Shown: one piece after another, positions 59,173 to 64,000 of the stretch
How positions within the stretch are numbered: position 1 is the stretch's first letter
Layout: each line of letters begins with the position of its first letter
Assembly (NCBI GenBank): GCA_035525225.1
Contig: DATLFA010000057.1
Coordinates: 110,921-174,920, forward strand
Length of the DNA stretch: 64,000 nucleotides
Source of the DNA: DATLFA01 sp035525225
Lineage (GTDB): Bacteria; Actinomycetota; Acidimicrobiia; Acidimicrobiales; WLNW01
Direction of reading: 5' to 3'
Notes under the pieces: generated by a model
The model's database searches: none
What the model was told of the DNA's origin: nothing
Seen by the model: only the letters and a program-made list of their open reading frames with translations
Program-made: the position numbers and the translations under genes

Positions 59173-60924
59173 TCAGCGCATCGATCCCCGAGTGGTGCGC
59201 ACGAGGACACCCCACGTGGCGAACAGCAATACGACTGCGAACGTGGCGAGAACGAGCCAGTAGGTGCCGGCGGAGTATGTGCCTGCGTCGCCGTAGGACT
59301 CGAGCAGCGGGGGCCCTAGTGGCGAGCCGCCCTCAGCGAGGATCCGCCGCGCCCCGAGGTCATGACCGATGACCTCGAAGGCCCACCGCGTTGGGATCAC
59401 CATGCTGAAGCCTGCGCCGGTCCCCGCCATGAGGTTCACCGGGAGGATGGCACCGGAGAACAACACAGCGGGAAAGCACAGCATCGGTAGGGCGAGCGTC
59501 GCCTGAGCCACGTTTCCGACCATCGCGGAAGTGAGCAGGCCGACACCGAGGGCGGCGACCGCGCACAGCACCAGGCCGACCCCGATCGAGGCGTACGTCG
59601 GCAGTGGGCGACTGGGTAGGCGATCCAACAGGCGGAGCACACCGAGCATGGCCACCACCACGAGGAGGAGGAACGGCACGAGGACGGTCACCTTCGACGC
59701 CACGTAGGCGCCGAGGCTCAGGCCAACGTGACGCTCACGGCGCAGGATCGTTCGCTCGGTGCAAATCTGCAGCAAGCCGTAGGTGAGCCCGAAGAAGAAG
59801 GCGGCAAAGACGACCCAGAAGCCGATCATCACCATCGAGCCCGGGCTCGGGTCGTGGAAGTCGAACGCGCGGGGCCGGAAGAGGGTGGCGAACATGCCGA
59901 TGACCAGCGCCGGTGATCCGACCAGGATCGCGAGTGTCAAGCGGTTGCGCACGAATGTCTCGAGCGTCCGTCGGGTGAGGACATGCCATTGCGTGAGACC
60001 GCTCGCCACTGATCGCCCGATCACCTCTCGGGGACCGGCGTCGGGCGCTGGCGCGGCAGTGGCCGCGCCGGCTGTGTAGGTGGTGCCGTCCGGATCGGCG
60101 AGGCGGCAATAGAGCTCGATTACCGAGTGGACCCCGAAGTGTTCGAGCGCGTCGTACACGGTCCCGACGAAGGCCACTCGCCCACTTCGGTTCATGAACA
60201 CGATGCGGTCGCACTGAGCGAGGTCCTCGACCGAATGTGTGGTGAACACGACCGTTGCCGACCGGTCGGCGAGCTGTCGCAGGCGGGCGATCAGCTCCGC
60301 GCTGGTGACCGGGTCGAGGCCCGACGTCGGCTCGTCGAGGAAGAATACGTGCGGATCGGTGAGTAGCTCGACGGCGATGCTGGCGCGCTTGCGCTGCCCG
60401 CCGCTGAGCGACCCGACCCGGACGTCGGCGTGATCGCTAAGTCCCACGGCGTCGATCGCTCGCTGGACGGCGTCGTCGACGTCGGCCGCGGTCGTCGTCG
60501 ACGAGAGCCGCAGCCGCGCGGCGTAGCGGAGCGTGCGTCGCAGAGCCAGGTCGGCGTGGATGATGTCGTCCTGCGGCACGTAGCCGAGCACGCTGCGGAA
60601 TGTCCCCAGGTTGGCGTGCAGGTCGATGCCGTCGAAGCGCACCGATCCCGAGGTTGCCGGGGTGATGCCCGCGATCGCCTCCAACAGCGTTGTCTTGCCC
60701 GCTCCGCTGGGACCGACGATCGCGACGAGCTCGCCAGCCGAGAGCGTGAACGACACGCGGTCAACCAGCGTCAGCTCGGCTCGCTTGCCGATCCGGACGC
60801 GTCGGGACAGCTCGTTGACGTCGATGCGGACTCTCTGGGGTGCGGCACTTGCCGCGGGCGTCACCGTGGCTTCGGCCGTTCCGTCGAACGTTGCGATTCC
60901 GTCCTGCTCCATTTGTATGGTCAC
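59173..60924 (-). CDS. ABCG-type half transporter (ATPase-permease fusion)
   Basis: A 583-aa protein with the ATPase first and the permease second, as in ABCG/White transporters. Residues about 35-270 hold Walker A GPSGAGKTT, signature LSGGQRKRASIAVELLTDP, Walker B VFFLDEPTSGLD and the switch His in FTTHSVED. Residues about 330-580 form an ABC2-type membrane domain with about six helices (LAILVGSPALVIGMFATLF, IGFWVVFAAFFFGLTYGLL, VTVLVPFLLLVVVAMLGVL, and IPTRWAFEVIGHDL before the last). ABC2 permeases usually export drugs, lipids or small molecules. GTG 60924 has GAGGAG 6 nt upstream. It lies 120 nt after dsrE on the same strand, probably part of the same transcript. Confidence 0.9.
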   Translation of the reverse strand: MTIQMEQDGIATFDGTAEATVTPAASAAPQRVRIDVNELSRRVRIGKRAELTLVDRVSFTLSAGELVAIVGPSGAGKTTLLEAIAGITPATSGSVRFDGIDLHANLGTFRSVLGYVPQDDIIHADLALRRTLRYAARLRLSSTTTAADVDDAVQRAIDAVGLSDHADVRVGSLSGGQRKRASIAVELLTDPHVFFLDEPTSGLDPVTSAELIARLRQLADRSATVVFTTHSVEDLAQCDRIVFMNRSGRVAFVGTVYDALEHFGVHSVIELYCRLADPDGTTYTAGAATAAPAPDAGPREVIGRSVASGLTQWHVLTRRTLETFVRNRLTLAILVGSPALVIGMFATLFRPRAFDFHDPSPGSMVMIGFWVVFAAFFFGLTYGLLQICTERTILRRERHVGLSLGAYVASKVTVLVPFLLLVVVAMLGVLRLLDRLPSRPLPTYASIGVGLVLCAVAALGVGLLTSAMVGNVAQATLALPMLCFPAVLFSGAILPVNLMAGTGAGFSMVIPTRWAFEVIGHDLGARRILAEGGSPLGPPLLESYGDAGTYSAGTYWLVLATFAVVLLFATWGVLVRTTRGSMR

Positions 60925-61044
60925 TGTTTTCTCCTCGGCTGGTAAGACACTCGCGATATGGCGTCGGGGCGCCGAACGCGACTCGGGCGGCAGCGGCCAT
61001 AGACGGGCGCTTGTCGCGTCGTCGATGTGATCTCGTCGGTTTGT

Positions 61045-61428
61045 TCAGAACGCCACGGTGGCGGCGCCGTCGACGAGGGCTTCGGTGAGGTTGGCGGCGG
61101 TGACGATGGTCGCGCCGTCGACGAGGTCGTCGGCGGTGATGCCTCGGGGGCCGGTGCAGGCGCCGCATGCCCAGACTCGGCCGCCGTTGGCGACGAAGTT
61201 GGCGAGGATCTTGCCCGCGGGTGGGTGGTCGCCGAAGGTGATGTCGTCGGCGTAGCCGTGCGTGGCGAGGCGAACCGCTTCCGAGGTGAGGAACACGACT
61301 GTGTCTTGGTCGGCGGTGGCGGCGACGTTGCCGACGATGAAGGGCAGCGTGGCTTTCTCGGGGTTCTCGGCGCCGTGGGTTCCTTGGATGAGGATCTTGG
61401 GTGTGGCGGTTGGGTTGTTGGTGTTCAT
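61045..61428 (-). CDS. DsrE-like sulfur-relay protein
   Basis: A 127-aa protein of the DsrE/DsrF/YchN fold, which carries sulfur as a cysteine persulfide. ILIQGTHGAENPEKATLPF is the N-terminal strand-loop-helix and VVFLTSEAVRLATHGYADD the second. RVWACGACTGPRGI has C88 and C91 in the place of the reactive Cys of DsrE proteins. Here it follows the TusA-like carrier after a single base, so a TusA-to-DsrE relay is likely. Its partner is not a dsr (sulfite reductase) locus but a methyltransferase. Confidence 0.85.
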   Translation of the reverse strand: MNTNNPTATPKILIQGTHGAENPEKATLPFIVGNVAATADQDTVVFLTSEAVRLATHGYADDITFGDHPPAGKILANFVANGGRVWACGACTGPRGITADDLVDGATIVTAANLTEALVDGAATVAF

Positions 61429-61429
61429 G

Positions 61430-61678
61430 TCATTGCTCCTTTTTGGCGATGTGGAAGATGGTCTGGTTGTCGGGGTGGGAAGGGACCTCTGTGGTTTGCA
61501 CGAGGGGGTTGCCGGTGAGGCGGCACCACGCGGGGACGCCGGCTCTGGCGGCGGGGTCGTCGGTGTGGACCTCGAGCACCTGGCCTGGCTGGAGATCGCG
61601 CATGGTCGAGGCGATGAGGGGGGTGAGGTCGATGCAGGCCAGCCCGGGTGCGTCGAGGGTCCGATCCGGGGCCGTCAC
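61430..61678 (-). CDS. TusA-like sulfur-carrier protein
   Basis: An 82-aa protein of the SirA/TusA fold. LDAPGLACIDLTPLIASTMR keeps the active Cys (C15), but the usual CPxP is altered to CIDLTP. VLEVHTDDPAARAGVPAWC RLTG-like C-terminal half (DDPAAR, PAWCRL) is standard, with C52. TusA proteins pass persulfide sulfur between partners. The GTG start at 61678 overlaps the methyltransferase stop as GTGA, and the stop is 1 nt before dsrE, so translation is coupled across three genes. Confidence 0.85.
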   Translation of the reverse strand: MTAPDRTLDAPGLACIDLTPLIASTMRDLQPGQVLEVHTDDPAARAGVPAWCRLTGNPLVQTTEVPSHPDNQTIFHIAKKEQ

Positions 61679-62484
61679 GGCTTGACCGCCCGGAACGTGT
61701 GGCCGAACACCGCGTAGGCGCGCGCTTGAGGCTCGCCGGCGGCGCCACCGAAGCTGTCGGTGGGGAGGCCGACGGCTACGGAGTCGAAGCCCGCTGCCAT
61801 GATCGCCTCCGCCCACTCGTCGATCGAGAGCCCGCCGGCGATGCAGTCGGTCCACAGTTCGATGTCACAGCGGGCCGCCTCGGGCAGGCTCTGTCCGATC
61901 GCGATGTCCGCGAACTGGATCACGCCCCCGGGCCGCAGGACGCGGAGGGCTTCTCGGAGGACCTGCACCTTGTCGGCGACGAGGTTCAGGACCCCATTGG
62001 CGATCACGACGTCAGCCCAACCGTCGTCGACGGGGAGTTGCTCGAGGATGCCCGCTCGGAACTCCACGTTCCGCAGGCCGAGCTTGGCCGCCTCGTGCCG
62101 CGACCGTTCGAGCATCTCGGGGGTCATGTCGACGCCGATCACTTTGCCGGTGGGGCCGACCAGGTCGGCCGCCACCAAGCAGTCGAAGCCGCCGCCGGAC
62201 CCGAGGTCGACCACGTGGCCGCCGACTGGGATGCGCCCCGCCGTGAAGGGGTTGTCGACGCCGGCGAAGCTGGCGATCGCCGAGTCGGGCAGCGCCGAGA
62301 GGATGGCCGCCGGGTAGCCGAGCTTGGCCGCGAGAGGGCGGCCGGTGTGGAAGTGGAAGGCGCCGTCGGGGTTGTTGGCGACCTCCGCGTACTTGCGGCG
62401 GATCTCTGCCCTGAGGGCTTCGGGGTCGACCGCGGCTGGCATCGGTGACGTCTCGGGGGCAGTCGGGTTCGGTGAGGTGAGCAT
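61675..62484 (-). CDS. ArsM-fold SAM methyltransferase lacking the arsenic-binding cysteines
   Basis: A 269-aa class I methyltransferase. SAM motif VVDLGSGGGF is at 91-100, VIGVDMTPEML at about 115-125. The overall order matches arsenite methyltransferases, including the C-terminal WTDCIAGGL (C214). But positions that are Cys in ArsM differ: the N-terminal double-Cys region reads FHFHTGRP (43-50), the Cys-Gly-Asn-Pro loop reads AGVDNPF (74-80), and the Asn-Cys strand reads NGVLNL (163-168). Canonical arsenite methylation is therefore unlikely; a sulfur, selenium or organic thiol acceptor fits the TusA/DsrE neighbours (inference). GGGAGA lies 5 nt before ATG 62484. First gene of the operon. 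Confidence 0.85.
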   Translation of the reverse strand: MLTSPNPTAPETSPMPAAVDPEALRAEIRRKYAEVANNPDGAFHFHTGRPLAAKLGYPAAILSALPDSAIASFAGVDNPFTAGRIPVGGHVVDLGSGGGFDCLVAADLVGPTGKVIGVDMTPEMLERSRHEAAKLGLRNVEFRAGILEQLPVDDGWADVVIANGVLNLVADKVQVLREALRVLRPGGVIQFADIAIGQSLPEAARCDIELWTDCIAGGLSIDEWAEAIMAAGFDSVAVGLPTDSFGGAAGEPQARAYAVFGHTFRAVKP

Positions 62485-62500
62485 TTGGTCTCCCTACGGT

Positions 62501-62573
62501 TCAAGTGATCAAACGATCAAGCGAGTATTTGAGTTCTACGGGATCAGCGCTCCAATGTCAAGGATTTCTTTGA
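62501..62573. promoter_or_regulatory. Promoter and probable operator of the methyltransferase operon / arsR-rhodanese intergenic region
   Basis: On the minus strand TTGACA (62561-62556), a 17-nt spacer and TAGAAC (62538-62533) make a good promoter for the methyltransferase operon. Between its expected start point and the gene are three tandem 8-bp repeats, TCAAGTGA, TCAAACGA and TCAAGCGA (62501-62524), with a fourth, weaker GTATTTGA next to them. A 16-bp imperfect palindrome TCAAGGATTTCTTTGA (62558-62573, 12 of 16 symmetric) covers the -35. These are the probable binding sites of the divergent ArsR-rhodanese protein. Confidence 0.6.
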
Positions 62574-62654
62574 ATAGACGAATGAGTGAAGGTTTGGGGC
62601 TATCGTTTGTGGGTGCCGCTCCCGTCGCCGACGCAGCGGCACGGAGGAACGGAC

Positions 62655-63332
62655 ATGAGAGACCGGGCGGCAAAGGACGCGCTGTTCGACCGCCTGGCGC
62701 TCGTGAGCAAGGCGCTCGGCAGCGGCAAACGTGGCGAACTGGTCGACGTACTCGCCCAGGGTGAACGCACCGTCGCCGAACTCGCGCTCGAGATCGGCCA
62801 GAGCGTCGCCTCCACGTCGCATCATCTACAGGTGCTGGCCCGTGCCGGACTGGTGGTCGGTCGTCGCGACGGCAGCCGAGTGCACTACCGCCTCACCAGC
62901 GACCGGGTCGGTGAGCTGTGGGCCGCGGTGCGCGACGTCGCCGCCCGTCACGTAGCCGGCTTCGGCGACGTCGCCGAGGCCTACCTGGGGCCGCGAGACG
63001 GCATCGCGACGGTCACCCGCGAGGACCTCCTGCGCCGCCTCGACCAGGGGCGCCTGGTGGTGCTCGACGTCCGTCCCAAAGCCGAGTACGACGCCGGACA
63101 CATCCCCGGAGCGATGTCCATCGATCCCGAACGACTCTACGAGCAGGTACGAAAGGTCCCCCGCGACGCCGAAGTCGTGGCGTACTGCCGAGGGAGCTAC
63201 TGCGCCTACGCGTGCGAGGCGGTGCGAGTCCTCCAAGCCGACGGCATCGGCGCCAGCAAACTCGAAGAAGGATTCCCCGAGTGGCGCCGCGCAGGGCTAC
63301 CCGTAGCGTCCTCCAAGACCGCCGAGACCTGA
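62655..63332 (+). CDS. ArsR-family winged-helix regulator fused to a rhodanese domain
   Basis: A 225-aa protein. Residues about 1-95 are an ArsR/SmtB winged helix: RGELVDVLAQGERTVAELAL, recognition helix SVASTSHHLQVLARAGLVVG, then SRVHYRLTSDRV. No metal-binding CxC is seen in the alpha3 helix. Residues about 120-215 are rhodanese: LDVRPKAEYDAGHIPGAMSI and the active loop YCRGSYCAYAC with C178, C183 and C187. The likely job is to sense persulfide or a thiol oxidant through these cysteines and to control the divergent methyltransferase operon and itself. ATG 62655 has GGAGG with 7-nt spacing. Confidence 0.9.
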   Translation: MRDRAAKDALFDRLALVSKALGSGKRGELVDVLAQGERTVAELALEIGQSVASTSHHLQVLARAGLVVGRRDGSRVHYRLTSDRVGELWAAVRDVAARHVAGFGDVAEAYLGPRDGIATVTREDLLRRLDQGRLVVLDVRPKAEYDAGHIPGAMSIDPERLYEQVRKVPRDAEVVAYCRGSYCAYACEAVRVLQADGIGASKLEEGFPEWRRAGLPVASSKTAET

Positions 63333-63391
63333 CCCTCGCTGGGTCGAATTCGGCAAGCGGCAACATCTTCGGTTCTGAGCCAGAATTTCGA

Positions 63392-63412
63392 CCGACGGCG
63401 AAGATCCGTCGG
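63392..63412. other. Perfect hairpin in the gap before the last methyltransferase gene
   Basis: CCGACGG (63392-63398) pairs with CCGTCGG (63406-63412) around CGAAGAT. It lies 60 nt after the ArsR-rhodanese stop and 16 nt before the next start codon. It may end the regulator transcript or be a leader structure; no U-tract follows. Confidence 0.4.
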
Positions 63413-63428
63413 AAGTGGGGCAAGTTTC

Positions 63429-64000
63429 GTGGCGATCGAACCTCGAATACCGGCTTCCGAAGACGAACTGCGGTTGAGTCGTTTCTATGGCGCGATGACG
63501 TCAGTCGATACTGTGGTCAGTGCACTGTCTGTCGAGGGTCTTGATGTCGGTGAGGTCACCGCCGCCGACCTGTACACGCGGGGTCTTGACTGCCATAACC
63601 TCGGCGGTTACCCGCAACTCGAAGCGCTCGCCGTCGCGGTGGCAAGCATCGACTTGCCGCTCGCCAATGACACGATCCTCGACGTCGGTTGTGGTTTGGG
63701 CGGGCCGAGTCGGTTCATCGCCGACCGGTTCGGTTGTCTCGTCGCCGGGGTCGATCTGTTGCCGGTGCGAATCGACGCGGCGCGCGCGTTGGCCGACATG
63801 ACGCACGCTTCGGACAAAGTCGATTACCGCGTGGCAGACGCGTTGGCGCTCCCCTCCGAAGCCGCCCGCTTCGCGCAGGTATGGATGATGGATGTCAGCA
63901 TTCACATCCGCGACAAAGCAGCCCTGTTTGGTGAGATCGCGCGGGTCCTTCGGCCGGGTGGACTGTTGGTACTTCACGACCAACTCGGGCCACTGCCGCG
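63429..64000 (+). CDS. SAM-dependent methyltransferase, 3' truncated by the window end
   Basis: The reading frame from GTG 63429 stays open to the last base (190 complete codons). Marks of a class I (Methyltransf_11) enzyme are TILDVGCGLGGPSRFIADRF (motif I), VAGVDLLPVRIDAARALADM, RVADALALPSEAARFAQVWM and VLRPGGLLVLHDQL. The N-terminus LRLSRFYGAMTSVDTVV and DLYTRGLDCHNLGGYPQL resemble small-molecule N- or O-methyltransferases such as glycine/sarcosine methylases, but the acceptor is unknown. No strong Shine-Dalgarno. Its relation to the ArsR-rhodanese cluster is unclear. Confidence 0.82.
   Translation, partial: MAIEPRIPASEDELRLSRFYGAMTSVDTVVSALSVEGLDVGEVTAADLYTRGLDCHNLGGYPQLEALAVAVASIDLPLANDTILDVGCGLGGPSRFIADRFGCLVAGVDLLPVRIDAARALADMTHASDKVDYRVADALALPSEAARFAQVWMMDVSIHIRDKAALFGEIARVLRPGGLLVLHDQLGPLP

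Noticed and set aside
61675..62484. Annotation as a true arsenite methyltransferase (arsM) of an ars operon
   Set aside because: Three of the four arsenic-coordinating Cys are missing and there is no arsenite transporter or arsenate reductase nearby; TusA and DsrE point to sulfur chemistry.

Overview
The window is high-GC, densely coded DNA of an actinobacterium, most likely a member of the Acidimicrobiia (Ilumatobacter-like). This placement is inference from gene content. The pointers are a mycobacterial-type multifunctional 2-oxoglutarate decarboxylase (Kgd), mycothiol S-conjugate amidase (Mca), coenzyme F420 biosynthesis (CofC/FbiD) with an LLM-class oxidoreductase, NucS mismatch endonuclease, the ImuA'/ImuB/DnaE2 mutasome with TCGAAC-N4-GTTCGA type SOS boxes, and a WS/DGAT acyltransferase. 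Many genes carry a TANNNT hexamer 6-8 nt before the start codon and no Shine-Dalgarno sequence, which suggests widespread leaderless transcription. I see no tRNA, rRNA, CRISPR array, insertion sequence or prophage.

Layout. 1-9.5 kb: the end of a UvrD/HRDC helicase, exonuclease III, Kgd, a HAD hydrolase, an unusual NYN-RNase/S1-like/histone-tail fusion closed by a strong terminator, and the ABC-F factor EttA. 9.5-16.3 kb: two unknown small proteins, the overlapping sulfate-activation operon cysD-cysN-cysC, divergent cysQ, an ABC1 kinase and nucS. 16.5-28.5 kb: lipid and redox genes (WS/DGAT, geranylgeranyl-reductase type flavoprotein, SDR, LLM oxidoreductase, SCP2, nitronate-monooxygenase type flavoprotein), PAP2 phosphatase, a Mug-type glycosylase, nuclease, YdjC deacetylase, Mca, a PEBP lipoprotein coupled to LemA, and several short conserved-looking proteins. 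28.6-44.3 kb: dnaE2 and imuA'-imuB (each with an SOS box touching its -10 element), two SDRs, oligoendopeptidase F, P450, membrane proteins, a SpoU methyltransferase, and the coupled run rpiB-rnhB-membrane protein-nfu-dioxygenase. 44.4-58.8 kb: a GGDEF protein, zinc alcohol dehydrogenase, a same-strand run gpsA-unknown 669-aa protein-two acyl-CoA dehydrogenases-DUF2207, then cofC, a PIG-L deacetylase, hydrolases and an HD protein.

59.2-63.3 kb is the most system-like accessory segment. An ArsR-type repressor fused to a rhodanese domain is divergent from a tight operon of an ArsM-fold methyltransferase (lacking three of the four arsenic-binding cysteines), a TusA-like carrier, a DsrE-like protein and, 120 nt on, an ABCG-type half transporter. 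The shared 170-bp intergenic region holds a TTGACA promoter and three tandem 8-bp repeats. My reading (inference) is a persulfide/chalcogen-sensing system that relays, methylates and perhaps exports a sulfur- or selenium-containing compound. The window ends inside another methyltransferase gene.

A recurring GC-rich palindrome (core GGGCCGCTCGGGCCC, five copies) lies at gene borders and once inside imuA'.
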